Positions 12,106 through 28,654 are shown, counted from the first letter of the stretch. The stretch is 64,000 nt of DNA from Pelobates cultripes (GCA_933207985.1 OW240916.1:313339761-313403760); one strand, 5' to 3'. Made by a program: numbers and translations. The notes: generated from the letters alone by a model not told the origin.

Positions 12106-13668
12106 CAGGTGATACTCGAAAAATTAGAATATCGCGCAAAAGTTCATTTATTTCAGTAATGCAACGTAAAAGGGGAAACTAATATATGAGATAGATGCAC
12201 TACATGCAAAGCAAAATAGTTCAAGCCGTGATTTGTCATAAGTGCGAGGATTATGGCTTACAGCTCATGAAAACCCCAAATCCACAATCTCAGTAAATCA
12301 GAATATTACATGCAATCAATAAAACAAGGAGTGTACATAGAACAATATCGGACCTCTTTTGCAGCAATTACTGCCTCAATGCGGCGTGGCATGGAAGCTA
12401 TCAGCCTGTGGCACTGCTGAGGTGTTATGGTAGGCCAGGATGCTTCAATAGCGGCCTTCAGCTCTTCTGCATTGTTTGGTCTCATGTCTCTCATCTTTCT
12501 CTTGGCAATGCCCCATAGATTCTCTATGAGGTTCAGGTCAGGCGAGTTTGCTGGCCAATCAAGCACAGTAATCCCACGGTCATTGAACCAGGCTTTGGTG
12601 CTTTTGGCAGTGTGGGCAGGTGCCAGGTCCTGCTGGAAAATGAAGTCAGCATCCCCATAAAGCTTGTCTGCGGAAGGAAGCATGAAGTGCCCCAAAATCT
12701 CCTGGTAGACGGCTGGATTGACCCTGGACTTAATGAAGCAGTGGACCAACACCAGCAGATGACATGGCTCCCCAAATCAACACAGACTTTGGAAACTTCA
12801 CACTGGATTTCAAGCATCTTGCAGTGTGTGCTTCTCCATTCTTCCTCCAGACTCTGGGTCCTTGGTTTCCAAATGAGATACAAAAGTTGCTCTCATCAGA
12901 AAAGAGGACTTTGGACCACTGAGCAACAGACCAGGTCTGTTGTTCTTTAGCCCAGGTAAGACGCTTCTGACGTTTTGTTGTTCAGGAGCGGCTTGACAAG
13001 AGGAATACGAAATCTGAAGCCCATGTCTAGGATCCGTCTGTGTGTGGTGGCTCTTGATGCACTGACTCCAGCCTCAGTCCACTCCTTGTGAAAGTCCCCA
13101 ACACATTTGAATGGCCTTTTCCTGACAATCCTGTCCAGGCTGTGGTCATCCCTGCTGCTTGTGCTCCTTTTTCTTCCACACTTTTTCCTTCCACAAAACT
13201 TTCTATTAATGTGCTTTGATACAGCACTTTGGGAACATCCAACTTCCTTCGCAATTACCTTTTGAGGCTTTCCCTTATGGAGGGTGTCAGTGATGGTTTT
13301 CTGCACAACTGTAAGATCAGCAGTCTTCCCCATGATTGTGATTCCTACAGAACCAGACTGAGAGACCATTTAAAGGCTCAGAAACCCTTTGCAGGTGTTA
13401 TGGCTTACTTAGTTTATTAGAGTGGGACACTGTGAGCCTAGAATATTGCACCTTTTCACAATATTCTAATTTACTGAGATTGTGGATTTGGGGTTTTCAT
13501 GAGCTGTAAGCCATAATTGATGATCATCGCACTTATGACAAATCACGGCTTGAACTATTTTGCTTTGCATGTAGTGCATCTATATCATATATTAGTTTCC
13601 CCTTTTACGTTGCATTAGTGAAATAAATTAACTTTTGCACGATATTCTAATTTTTCGAGTATCATCTG
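12106..13668 (-). mobile_element. Tc1/mariner element with about 200-bp inverted ends
   Basis: Flanked by TA at 12104-12105 and 13669-13670. Both termini read CAGRTGATACTCGAAAAATT going inwards. The inverted repeats run from 12106 to about 12307 and from about 13460 to 13668 and stay similar throughout, an IR/DR-type organisation. An inner repeat (AATCTCAGTAAATYAGAATA) resembles the outer end and could be the second transposase site. Length is 1563 bp, normal for the group. Confidence 0.93.
12306..13333 (-). pseudogene. Tc1 transposase pseudogene (DD34E)
   Basis: From the ATG at 13331-13333 the protein reads MGKTADLTVVQKTITDTLHK, KVIAKEVGCSQSAVSKHI (helix-turn-helix) and the GRKR basic linker, up to LLNNKTSEASYLG. 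The next frame gives KVLFSDESNF with the first catalytic Asp, and 12306-12752 gives FQQDLAPAHT (second Asp) and NSPDLNLIENLW (Glu), with exactly 34 residues between Asp and Glu. All three catalytic residues are present, but the reading frame is broken between about 12750 and 12950, so no complete enzyme is encoded. Confidence 0.9.
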
Positions 13669-13752
13669 TATGTGGCTTCATGAACACTTAAATATTTCTT
13701 AACTACTTTCTTAATGTATTGCAGAAAAGTTTACCAAAAGAGAGGATGGAGC

Positions 13753-14139
13753 TTAAAGGACAACCGACACCTTAAAACTCCATTTTATATTTTTTATTAT
13801 AGTAACCCTTTCATCAATTTTTGAAAGGAAAGTATATGGGATAAAACAAATTATTTTTTTTTTTTTTAAATCCCTTCTGGAATATATGACCGGATTCTTC
13901 AGTCGTATACTTTGTGTCAGACAGTGTTTGAAAACCGATACATAGTCACCATGATTACCTGTGCAGGGAGTAAAGCAGGATAGACCATGGATACTATAAA
14001 TGTCGGATTTCAAAAACTGTATGGCCCAAGGTGCGTGTTTATGGCTGATGGATCCTGTACTATACTAAAGGTATCAATTTTGTTACACATACTTAAAAAT
14101 ATATATTTCTTTTCAATACCTGATGATCGTTTCCTTTAA
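13753..14139. mobile_element. T2-like MITE
   Basis: Starts TTAAAGGACAACCGACACC and ends GATCGTTTCCTTTAA, so both ends have TTAA plus the AGGAC/TTCC termini of T2-like MITEs. 387 bp, no coding content. It belongs to another subfamily than the copy at 1841. Confidence 0.65.
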
Positions 14140-14326
14140 TCTGTTTTTTTTTTAGCTGATTATCACAGTTTCCCACAATCTTTCAGAATAATCAATCCCA
14201 CAGAAGGGCACACTGCAGACCTTATTGGCACGTGAAAACAATGTGGCAGTGCCCAGATATTGAGATCTAGGTCAATGAAGGAAATATAATAGATAGAGGT
14301 AATTAGCAAAGGGGTAGTTATAATAA

Positions 14327-14681
14327 TTAAAAGGACACTAAAGGCACCCAGACCACTTCATCTCATTGAAGTGATTTGGGTGCAGAGTCCCAGTCTGTTT
14401 AACCCTGCAATGTAAAATAGTAGTTTCTGATAATTTGCAGGGTTAACTCCATCTCTAGTGTCTCTCTTCCAGACAGCCAATAGAGGCTCTTCCTGGTCCT
14501 TAATAGAGTTTTACTCCCGAAACTGCATTTGATATCCTCATGCTTAGCATGATGATGTCCAACATCTTCAAATTCTCATATCCTATGAGGAAGCTTTAAA
14601 GCAAATGTGCATTATGTCCCATCTCCATGACATCATGGGAGAAATAGAGACCTAGCCTGCACCCTATGAGTGTTCCTTTAA
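14327..14681 (+). mobile_element. T2-like MITE
   Basis: Starts TTAAAAGGACACTAAAGGCA, with the hairpin CACCCAGACCACTTCA / TGAAGTGATTTGGGTG, and ends GAGTGTTCCTTTAA. 355 bp. It is related to the copy at 40446, which has the same CACCCAGACCACTTCA terminus. Confidence 0.75.
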
Positions 14682-15480
14682 CGTACAAGGGGTATAAGGA
14701 AACCCAAAGAAACAGAGCAACTTTAATAAACAAGTTACCAGCTTGGCCCTTGTACATATTTGTACAATGTTCTAATATCCCGTATATGTATTCGTCTTGG
14801 TAATTACTATCTATTTTTATGTACAACATTAACTATCTGGTCTTGCCAAATGCTGATATTTTACATTGTTACCTAATCTGCTGTCTGTAACTATTCCCAA
14901 GTCCTTCTCATTTATTGTTTTCCTTAACTCCGTAACATTTAAGATAAAAAGTTGATTGTGCATCCCCTGCCCCAGAATGCACAACTTTTCATTTATCAAC
15001 ATTATTTATTCAATAATTTATTTTAAAAAAGCAGCAGACCCAGAACACAATTTGAAAGTTTGTTATTCTTGTACCTAACATTCAATCAAAGATTTGTACA
15101 GTTACCTTGTACATGGAACTGTATCAAATGCCTTGGCAAAATAAAAATAGGTCACGGCCACTGTATCATCCTAATGTGTACCTCTATTCTTTATAGAGAG
15201 AGAGAAAGTCGGACATATATCTTTCATGTACTCATGTTGATTGCTGTTGATATTGTTCATAGTGAATTCCAGAACACAATAATTATCATTCCACAAATGT
15301 TAAGTTCACGGTTTGTAATTTTCAGGGACACTAAGCACCAAAACCACACTATCTCATTGAAGGAATTATGATGCTTTGAGTCACCGGGTAGTGGCTCGTA
15401 GTTTCAAAATTGTTGCCAAATTCAGCCTGGAGTGTACCTTTAAGAATGTGAAAACGGGCAACTTAATTTTTAGTAGTGTA
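14682..15480. other. intron sequence with a solo T2-like end
   Basis: Mostly unremarkable intron. 15324-15445 carries one T2-like terminus (GGGACACTAAGCACCAAAAC) without its partner. No gene is seen. Confidence 0.45.
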
Positions 15481-15971
15481 TTAAAGGGACCCTATAGTCA
15501 CCAGAACTACAGCTTAATGTAGTTGTTCTGGTGAGTATAATAGTTCCCTTCAGACTTTTTTCATGCAAACACTGCCTTTAGAGAAAAGGCGGTGTTTACA
15601 TTGCCCCTAGGGACACCTCCAAGTGGCTTCTCCTTAGATGGCTACTGGAGGTGCTTCCTGGGTCAGTGCTGCTGAAAAAGCAGCCCTGTCGTTCAGCATC
15701 CCCACGCTGTGCATGGAGGCAGTGAATTTTTCCTCAGAGAGATGCATTGATTCAATGCATCTCTATGAGGAGGCCCTGATTGGCCAAAACGACATTTGGC
15801 CCTGCTCCGTGCTGATTTTAGCCAATCCAATGCTTTCCCTATGGAAAGCATTGGGTTGGCTAAAAATCGTCCATTTTGATGTCACAAAGGGGGTGGAGCC
15901 AGCACCAGGGGACCCATGCGGCGCCGGGTTTAGCACTGTATAGTCAGGAATACATGTTTGTGTTCCTTTAA
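15481..15971 (+). mobile_element. T2-like MITE
   Basis: Starts TTAAAGGGACCCTATAGTCA and ends GTGTTCCTTTAA, 491 bp, same subfamily as 1841-2379. An internal palindrome ATTGATTCAATGCATCTCTA lies near 15747. The overlapping open frames (15638-15943 and its reverse shadow) come from the repeat. Confidence 0.8.
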
Positions 15972-17645
15972 TCTTTATACCCTGTAATGTAAAGATAGTA
16001 CTTTTGCAGTGTGGCCATTTAGAATTTTGAATGCTCCATTTCGTTAACGTTTCTAGCTGTTGTGGTTCTATTATTCTGTGATTTGTATGTTCATCTGCCG
16101 TAGGGATTTTCATTAACATAGCCTTGAGAAAATAAGGTTTTGCCTTGATTAGAATATTGTTAGAGAACTTTGAAACATTTCTGCCAGAATATGATTACCT
16201 ACTACAACGCTTTTTGATTCTTGAGTTTCCTTATTTACTTTTAGTTTAGTTTTGAAACATCAATGATAAAAGCTGTAGAAAGAATACATAATGATTGACA
16301 AATATTCATTGTATTGTACAATATCAAGTATTGTAACTCTTGCTATCTATTCCCTTTTACTGTTCCAGTTTTAGAACTTGCCTTTCATAGCATTTCCTCA
16401 GTGTCCACATACTCTCTCGCCATTTATCCTCTGCTAACCTGTCTGCCTAGAACTCTGTGATTTGATCCAGAAGACTTTCTTTTGTTGTAGATCTGTGGAG
16501 CACTGTATCGATATAAATAGATTGTTCTACCATTTCACTTGCACATTCTTTAATCTCTCAGAGGTAGGCTTCTGATTATTCCCAGACTGTTGTACTGAAA
16601 ATGTAGCTACCTGTTCACATAACCATTTGATATAATAGGGTAATTCCTGGCAACCTATAGGTAGCACGCACAATCTACTGCAACTGTTAGAAACATACAT
16701 TTATTTCATTTATCAACCCCTGCCTAAATGTAAATATATCTTTCAGCTAGATCTTTACTTGGTTCTTTGGAGGTTTTTAGGAGCGAAAGGGATAATGGTT
16801 AACAGGTAACACTTGCTCTGTAGGAGGCATTTAATGGAAGTAATTGCACCCTATTTAAATCCTTTAATAATATTTATCATTTCTGAAATAGTACTGCAGT
16901 TGTAGAACGTGCTCCACGCTGATCTGGGGAACTGATTTGGCTGAGATCTGATTATTGCAATCTGTTTAGTTTCTGCAGATACCTGGAGGGATTAGCATAT
17001 AATATAGTTTCAGCTCTCTGCACATACTTTATTTCCACGTATTTCACATGTTGGGAGTAATGTGTGTCAAGCTGTGACACAGACAGATCCTCCGAAAGTC
17101 ACAGTCAATGCAATATTTCTCATTGAACAATTAAAATGATTGGTATTATTGGTCTGATTTAACATTCCGCTAGCACACGATGTGTAAATTTAATCCCGGC
17201 AACTAAGAGATACAGCGCAATATGCCTCATGATGGGATTTTAGCCTTATTTACCAATGTAAAAACAATTCGTAATTGGCTTTTTTAAACATTACCTATCG
17301 ATGATTAGTGTGTCCATGGGAACACGTTGCCCAGTCTTTGTCCAATAGAAATCGGCCTAGCTCATTGTGGCATTTTTGTACATAGGTAGGAGGTGAAAGT
17401 AAATCAGGAGAAATTATTATTTTGCAGACATGCTGCATTATCTTTGCAAGTAGCTGACATTCTTAAGGCTAAACTCGGAGAAATGTATGTGCCATAATGG
17501 ACCTTTTAATATACTGTGTGTGAATTATTTTACTGCGTTTTAATTTTCGTGTCTCAATTGTAATGCACGTTTTATTTCCGTTTGAAGTACTGTCTTTATT
17601 GAACTATTGTTTATTTTACACTCTTTTCTTTATTTTTCCCTCTAG
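15972..17645. other. FER intron up to the acceptor
   Basis: No recognised repeat or gene. It ends in a pyrimidine-rich tract (TTTCTTTATTTTTCCCTCTAG) that serves as the acceptor of the exon at 17646. The stretch 16860-17260 is complex and repeat-free, and could hold conserved non-coding sequence, which cannot be shown here. Confidence 0.5.
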
Positions 17646-17702
17646 GATAAGAAATGGATTCTCAACCATGAAGATGTGTCGCTTGGTGAATTGTTGGGAA
17701 AA
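17646..17702 (+). CDS. FER: FER exon: start of kinase domain
   Basis: This 57-base exon encodes DKKWILNHEDVSLGELLGK, the junction from the SH2 domain into the tyrosine kinase domain of FER, a cytoplasmic non-receptor kinase (F-BAR, SH2, kinase) acting in cell adhesion, cytoskeleton and receptor signalling. The last residues GK open the glycine-rich ATP loop, which continues as GNFGEV in the next exon. The borders are TCTAG before and GTAAGT after, phase 0 at the 3' side. FES, the paralogue, has a different segment here (EDLVLGEQIGR-like), and the following exons also fit FER better. The earlier SH2 exons were not found in the 17.6 kb upstream and should lie outside the window. Confidence 0.93.
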
Positions 17703-19739
<2,037 letters not shown>

Positions 19740-22275
19740 TCACTGAATGCTTTTCTTCCTGGCTGCCCCACTTCCTCTCTTCGAGCCTTCCTACTCTTAT
19801 CCTTGGGGACTTAAATATCTCAATCAACAACCCTAACCGCTCTAATGCCTCTCGACTGCTTTCTGTAACCTCCTCCTTTGTCTTCACACAATGGTCTGAC
19901 TCTGCAACTCAACGGGGAACAATTTTGATCTCAACTTCACCAATCTCTGTACTTCCTCTTATCTCTCCAATATTCCGTTTCCTCTGTCTAAATACCCTGT
20001 ACCCATATCACATCACACTCAGTACATCAGTCTCATAGAAACCTGCACTGTCTTGACCTTCAGCAATTCTCCACAAACATCCAAACTCTCCTTTTACCCA
20101 TCTCAAACATCAACTGCCTTACTTCTGCAACTTCCCTCTACAACTCTACCCTTTCCTATGAACTAGATATCATGACACCTCCTGTATTTAACTGTTGTAA
20201 GCGACCCCAGTTACAACCCTGGCACATTAAGCTGACCTCTTACCTCCAAAAATGCTCCAGAACAGCTGCGCCTAAGTCTGCGTCTGACATCCTCCACTAT
20301 AAATTTATGCCGCACTTCTACAGTTTGGCTGTATTTCAACACCCTCATAACCACGCTCTTCTCAGGACCCGAACGCCTCTTTCACATTGGCCTCCTCTTT
20401 GCTTCTTCTCCTGCTACCAACTTGACTGCTACTAACTTTGCAACACACTTCACTTTCCTTCAATCAGGAAAGAGATCTCTAATCTCTTTCCTACTACTGC
20501 CACCTCTTTCCCCAATCCTGCACCCCCCCTCTGTTTATGCTCACTCACACCCGTCACACCAGCAGAGGTTTCATCTCTGCTTTGGTCCTAGAGCCCCACC
20601 ACATGTTTCCTCGATCCTATTCCCTCACATCTCACTCGCACCCTGTCTCCTTCTCTTGCTCTGCCCTTCACTAAAATATTCAATCTCTCCCTCTTTTCTG
20701 TCATATTTCCTTCACGATTCAACTACACAGCCATCATTTCGATTCCAAAGAACAAAATGTCACTACTACCGTTTGCCTCTAAGCTTCTCGAGAGGTCTGT
20801 GAATGCTAGATTGACCGACTTCCTTAACTCCAACTCTCTGCTTGACCCGCTTCAGTATTCCATTCTCGTCACTCTGTTGAAATGGCCCTGATCAAAGAAT
20901 TCAACTAAATCGCTGCTAAATCCATTGGCCGCTACTTGCTCTTAATTCTTCTTGACCTTTCTGCTGCTTTCATCACTGTTGATCTTCAACAAGTTCTTCT
21001 TATCCTCCGTAATCTCAGTCTACAAGATTCTGCTCTTTTCTGGTTCTCCTCTTACAACTCCCGATGCTCTTTCAGTATTTCTTTCTCTGGCTCTTCATTT
21101 CCTCCACAACCCTTCTCTGTTAGTGTTCCCCAAGGATCTGTCCTTGGTCACCTACTGTTCCCTATCTAGAATGCCTCTCTTGGTAAACTCATCAGCTCCC
21201 TTAACTTCCAATATCATTTCTATGCGGATGACAAATGCAAATGCATTTGTCCTCTCTCGATCTCCCGCTGTCCCTCCTGATTTGTGTCTCTGTCTGCCTC
21301 TCTGCTATTTCCAACTGGATGGCTGCTCACTTTCTTAAACTTAACCTGTCTAAAACAGAGCTTCTTGTGTTTTCTCCCTCAAGTTGCTACTCCCATGTCT
21401 CCCTCCCTCCAAGTTATTGGCACTTCCTTCAGCTCTACCTTGCAGGCTCAGTGCCTAGGTGAGTCTTTGACTCACACCACTCCTTTGCCCCTCAAGTTCA
21501 GTCACTCGCCAAATGCCGCTGCTATCTCAAAAACATAGCTCGCATCCACCCCTATGTATGCCACATGCGGCCAAGGTGCTGATCCATGCCGTGATCATCT
21601 CTCGCCTTGAATACTGCAGTCCGCTTCTCAGTGGTCTTTTGCGTTCCCAGCTGGCCCTGTTAATTCTATAATTAATGCAGCTGCAAGGTTCATCTTCCTG
21701 CCTGCCAGCCTCCCCACTGTCAGTCCTTACACTGGATAAATAAAGGGTGTAGTTTAAAATTCTGGTGCCTGGGTATAAATCAATCCTACCTATCGATCCT
21801 CCCTAATACACAAGTATGTCCTGTCCAGGCCCCTATGCTCTGCCGAAGATCTGTGTCTATTACCTGTTCGTACTTGCACCTCTGACACCCACCTTCCGTC
21901 TCAGTTCCTTCAAAAGATCATCAAAAACTAAAAAAATTTAAGGAAAGTAAATCAATTAAACTGTTAGTAGCTTTCCTTTCCCGCACATTGGTAACCCACC
22001 TTGCTTCCTCACCTGAATTGTGTCATCCGATAAATGAACCCTTCACTGTTAACTATTGGTGACCCACTATTTCCCGTAAATGAAATACATGCTTCCCTTG
22101 AAATACATCCTTGCCACTTTACCCCACTCCCTCTAGAATGTAAGCTAGCTTGAGCAGGGCTCTCAACCCCCTCTGTTCCTGTGCGTCCAGCTCATCTTGT
22201 CTCAAATACATGTCTGTTAGTCCACCTATTGAACAGCTCTACAGAATTTGTTGGCGCTTTATAAATAATAATAAT
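19740..22275 (+). pseudogene. L2-type LINE, 5'-truncated, decayed ORF2
   Basis: The element lies in the FER intron in the same orientation. It begins within the endonuclease domain (LPTLILGDLNISINNPNRSN at about 19790-19850). It continues through the linker (NLTATNFATHF, 20417-20450) and the RT core ([10 protein letters not shown] at about 20942; SVPQGSVLG at about 21121; FQYHFYADD with YADD at 21221-21232) to [20 protein letters not shown]. Several frameshifts and stops break the frame, but unlike the copy at 3044 the catalytic YADD is intact. The 3' end is TTGGCGCTTTATAAATAATA, the short tandem-ended tail typical of L2 elements. Confidence 0.88.
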
Positions 22276-22485
22276 TTTCTATCAAAAATGTAATTTTTCC
22301 TACACATATATTACATGTCTATTTTTTTGTTTTTACATTTCTTTTGATGTGCGCAGTGTTGTCAAGGTACACCAAATTTGTTTTTGTTTTTCCTACAAAT
22401 TCCAGTAGTTTGGTATGACATTATTATGGGATTCAGAGCCATAAGTAGTGCCTTAGCCATGTATGGCACTTTACTTACTATGTGA

Positions 22486-23556
<1,071 letters not shown>

Positions 23557-23938
23557 TTAAAGGTTTACTTCAAGCACCATGACCACTTCATTGACTTGAA
23601 TTGGTCCTGGTGCCTGAAGGTTAACAGTTTGCTGCCAGAGTTGTAACTCCTCCAGCAACTTATTTGGGTTTCATAAGCCAGCCCGGAACTCTGGCTAATG
23701 TCAATTCTGCTCAAAATTAATTGTCAGTCATCTCGCTCAGCCAATGATTGACAACAACTCTGGCTACCAGCTTCTGCAGAAGCCAAAAGTGCGTCACAAG
23801 ACCACCAGGGAGTCTTGAAACTCAACAGGGCCAGGGTACTGTTTGTTCCATTACCGTACAACTGGGCCTGGCTTCTGCTCATATCATAACCACTACTGTG
23901 GTCTTGTCATAGTTATGTTGCTTCGAGTGACTCTTTAA
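23557..23938. mobile_element. T2-like MITE
   Basis: Left end TTAAAGGTTTACTTCAAGCA, right end GTTGCTTCGAGTGACTCTTTAA, with TTAA at 23557-23560 and 23935-23938. It has the internal hairpin AGCACCATGACCACTTCA / GAATTGGTCCTGGTGC near the left end. 382 bp, no coding content. The copy at 11574 is similar. Confidence 0.65.
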
Positions 23939-26900
23939 AATGTTATATTCCTAACTACTAGCCAGGCTTTGGAGCCACAGCATAGTCTGGAGGGAGGGGC
24001 CACAGCATAGTCACCATAAGTGATTTCTACTCGCCAAAGCTAAATTTTCACGCACCAAAACATTTGGAAAATTCTGAGCCTTGGGTTAGAATTTCAGGGA
24101 ATGTACTATATGTAGTAGAGGTCTCAAATGTTAACCTATACATACCATGTATTATTATTAATGATTGATTGCTATACAGGTTTACATTGCTCTGTATAGG
24201 GCAAATCTATGTCCAGCTATGTGCAGTCATTATATTTCAATGCTAAAATACCATCAGGTACTTTACTAATAATAACCGTAAGTGCCACTAGTTTGAATCA
24301 TTTGTGTTAGTCACACCTACTTATACGTACCAGAATTCCTACTTCTATGCAGATATATCAGTCCATGACTGCAGTAACATAAGATCAGGGATGACCACAT
24401 TATGTATACATTTTATGTCCCCTCACCCCAAGTATATCTGTAAAGAATGAATGAATAATGAAAAAATTAAATTGTGTAAATTTACATAATTACAATTTTA
24501 TTTCTTGAACGTCTATGCACAATTTTCTTTTTTCAACACTTGCTAGCTAAGCATTCCGTGTTTCTAATACATTTTATATATAAATATATTTTTTAATATT
24601 TTTCAAGCAAAAATGCTTGGGGATTAATATAAACACAATTAACCTTTAATACCGGTACATAGAGAGGTGTAATCTGTGATTTTGGACTTGTTTGTTATAA
24701 AGAAGGCAACACCAATGATCACAGCTACTGATCCCAGCATGTGATTAGACAGTCTGCTGCTTGTGTCTTTTTAATAAATAGAATCCACTGAAGCTCAAAA
24801 GAGATAGCTAATACGGTTGGAAGTTGCTATGGAGATAGTGTATTAAGGAATATGGAAAATAATGACAAGATTAAATCTCCCCCAACATTTGTACCTGGAT
24901 GTGGCGGTGCCAATTAGACAAGGACAGGTCTGTGTTACTGTATACTAGTAAATGTCAATTATACCCTTGTTATCCGTGCTCACCAGTTAATTTGCTTCAT
25001 TTTTCTGTATGTTGAGTTATTTAAAATGTGTTGGGTTTTATTTATTTATTTTATTTTTTTTACCAGCTTCTATTTTTATTTTACTTTTTTAAATAGACAC
25101 ATTGCCAGTTTATGGGTGTAAATGATCTACGGTAATCATTTATAATATTATGTGAATGACTGCGTAATATTACTTAACAAGTGTTGTATCTATGTAGCAT
25201 AATAAGTTACGGTGTCGCGCACACACTCAGGTATATGAAAAAGATAAGCGCTTCTTGCTAATTGAGAAGTTATTACAGGGGCACTCTAAGCTGCAGTGGT
25301 CCACACCAATAAGATTTTTTTTTTGTTATGCAGATGATACTTTTACATAATTATACTAAATTAAATGAAAATGGAACAAAAATAGCAACATGCCTGCAAT
25401 ATCTGCACTTTGCAAGCTATATTTCCCATTGCGACTGACACATTGGCTGCTGATATATGACAGTGCTCTCCCATAGAAATGTATGGCAGTAGCACTGAGC
25501 ATGGCTTCTCGGTTGTAGACGCAGGATTTCATAGCTTGGTGCCATGAGGTATGTAATATAGAATGGGAATGGTAATGACGTCATGGTGTTTTAGCGACAA
25601 TGTAATAAACAGATAAGATCCTTTTCCCTAACATTCAGTTTCCCTTAATACACACATCCTAGGTTGGTGCTAGGACTACTTTAGTTTTACAGCGGCAGCA
25701 GGACATGTCCAGGGGTGACCAGATTTGTGGGAGTTATGCTCCATTTATTCAGTCTCTCCCCTGATAATATGTCAGTATAGGAAGTATAGAGACTCAATTG
25801 CTCTGTTTATTTGGCAACTCTCCCCATCATACATGTCACTAACCGAAATAGGCTGGATTAAAAATATGAGCTGTAAATAGCCACTTCTGGATGGGATCAT
25901 AACTCCTGTGAATCTCTAGCGGACCGGGAAATGGCCTCCTGTCAGTCAAACTGCATTAATGAAAACTGAAATAGGAAGATCACTTTCAAAAATGAATTCT
26001 ATTTATAATTGTTTGCCAGAGTCTCCATCATTAGGCTTAACGGTTTTAAATATACTATTTATATCTTAGCTGTTGCCCTCTCTCTTCCTATCAGTTTAAC
26101 TAAGGCACAAGAAGTGTGGTGGACAGTTTTTTTAATTTTAAGCCCGCTGTGCACCTATCTTTTCATCATCATACTTTCTGGTTGTTTTTATTTTTTGTTT
26201 TATTTTATATTATACGTAGAACAGTATAGAATAACTCCACATCTAATGTCTTCTGTAGGTGCATGTTTCACCTTTTCCCTCTTATTTTATGTATTTTCTT
26301 CCTTTGCTCTTGTTAAAATTCATGGATTCCGGAGACTTTGACCAGAATACTAACAGTTGCATTAGATGGCAGTTTGTGTGGAGATTTATAAACAAGAAAA
26401 TAATGGACAGTGTAGCCCTGTTTTGTGTGTATGTGTGCGTATGTAAACAAAAGAAGAATAAATGTATCAATGGTTTTCTTGGGAATGTGCAATAACGAAG
26501 CATTTATCATTCTACCTACAACTAGCTGAATATTGTGTGATCAGTTTTTATGGTGACTATATATGTATTTTTTCTTTCAAATAATCCTACCTTACAAACG
26601 CATAAACAGGGCATGTCTTTAACCCCCCGTCTTTCTTTTTAGTTTAATGCATCCATTTCAAAGCAACACTCACAAAGGTTAAAAAAACCAAACAAAAAAC
26701 CACCATGGATAGTCTCTGAAGCAGAGTTCAGGTATAACGACGGTACATTTTGTTCTAAACACCAGAGACAATTTAAATTAGAATGCAAAGCACCATAACA
26801 ACTTTTGCTCCTTGTGCTTCCTGCATATATTTGCAGTGATGCTCTGTTTAAATCATCACCTCCCTTGCTGTGTAACAACCTGAGCCTCCGTCAGGTGCAC

Positions 26901-27308
26901 ACATGATTATAATGTTCTCCTGTGAATGGAGCTGTCATTTAGCTGATGGCACCAACAGAGCCATTTAGACAGAAGTTCTATTAATCTCGTATAAAGAATG
27001 GGCTTACTGCCAAGTGCTTAACTACATGCTTTGTTATGGGCTGACCTCACAGATGCCAAAACGCCTAAGAATTTGCAACAAATAGAGGAACTTCAAAATT
27101 AATATATTGTTTGAAATATTTTGCATATTTTCTAATTCCTGTTCCATACAACGTATTCAGGGCTATTCACCAAAGTGCGATTTGCTGAGAATTTCAAAAT
27201 GTAGAACAATAGAACAATGCTCTGTCAATTCTGTTTTCATTTGGCTATTTTTGCCTGAAATGTGAAATTCACATTAAAGGTAATGTTTAATTTACATTAA
27301 ACACAAAC
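23939..27308. other. intron sequence, mostly unrecognised
   Basis: A diverged repeat at about 23990-24085 (TTTCTACTCGCCAAAGCTAA) matches the one at about 9750. The remaining 3 kb is AT-rich intron in which I recognise no gene or element. Short frames such as 26009-26341 lack codon structure or known motifs. Confidence 0.5.
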
Positions 27309-27845
27309 TTAAATCCTGACCCTATTGTGTTAAAACCACCATCTAGCCACGTTGGCTGCCCCGTTGGCCACTGCCTTGCCTCCCTAAATATAGTAAAATC
27401 TTACTTGTATTCAAGCCTGCAGCTGCTGTCTCTGCCCCTGAACTGCCTCTGTCCTGCCTGCTGTCTTCTGACATCATCAGAAGTGGTGTTCTGAGCCAAT
27501 CACAATGCTTCCCCATAGGATTGGCTGAGACTGTCAAGGAGGCAGATCGGGGCAGAGCCAGCACAAGTCAGACAAAGGCCTGGCCAATCAGCATCTCTTC
27601 ATAGAGATTAATTGAATCTGTGCATTTCTATGAGAAGGTTCAGTGTCTGTATGCAGAGGGTGGAGACACTAAATGTCAGTCACACTGTGCAGCTCTGCCC
27701 CAGGAAGCACCTCTAACAGCCACATGAGGAGTGCCCAGTGAAGTTATCACTAGGCTGTAATGCAAACACTGCATTTTCTCTGAAAAGACCGTGCTTACAG
27801 CAAAAAGCCTGAAGGGAATGATTCTATTCACCAGAACAAATACAA
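27309..27845 (-). mobile_element. T2-like MITE, reverse orientation, ends eroded
   Basis: The interior matches 1222-1816 almost block by block: AAAACCACCATCTAGCC, then CCCATAGGATTGGCTGAGAC, AGCATCTCYTCATAGAGAT, and finally TGAAGTTATCACTAGGCTGT before GCATTTTCTCTGAAAAGACC. The left end keeps CCTGACCCTATTGTG but has lost the AGGGA terminus, and the right end stops after CACCAGAACAAATACAA. Confidence 0.75.
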
Positions 27846-28654
27846 TTAGTAAGTCATCCAAAATCCCAGAATGGCACCGCCCCCTGGCCACACTCACTCA
27901 CACCCCGAAAATGAACGTATCCCTCCTTTTCCATTTGAAATTTTGGGAGGTATGTTATGGTGCTTTAAGTGTTCTTTTTAAAAACCCCAGTAAAAGTGAC
28001 ACTGTGACAAGGAATGTGCAGAGAAAGAATGTTTTTTACGTGATAATTCCATGATTTAACTCGTTCTCACTTTGTTTTTTAGTTTTTCTTCCTTCCTTCC
28101 ATTTTTTTTTAATTTCTTTTTTTTAAAAGCCATTCTTTAATTATCATGTTTTTGCATTTATGTTGTGATTTACCACAATAGGAAGCAACATTTCTTTCAT
28201 CCCTCTATCTGTAAAGGTAATCTTCATGTAAGAGCCACCTTGGGTTTCTCTGATTTAGCTCAGATTGGAATGTTTCATCCTTGCATTGTATGTGCATTCT
28301 TCCATATGTGAGAGAAGTGCTACCATTCTAGATTGAGAACCTGCCTGTTAAATTGGTTTATTTTCTCCACAACTGTGGCCTATTGTATTTTATTAAGTCA
28401 TACAACAGAAGATGATGAAGTAACAGAAAAATAAAATCATTATTTTTTCAGAAAGTATTCTGTTCTAATTGGATGTACGAGTGTAGACGGTCAGCTTGAC
28501 ATCACCCTAGCTGTATGTTTGTCACTTGTACAGAAATTCTTGCCCTACAGTGGCAAAGCTTAATATCCAATAATGCGAACCGTATGATATTGTTTAGCTT
28601 TCATCATGTGCGAATTATCTGTATCATTGAAGACTGGAGACAGTCTGGTTTGAT
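27846..28654. other. intron sequence, nothing recognised
   Basis: AT-rich intron with a T-rich tract around 28070-28130. No gene or recognised element. Confidence 0.45.
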
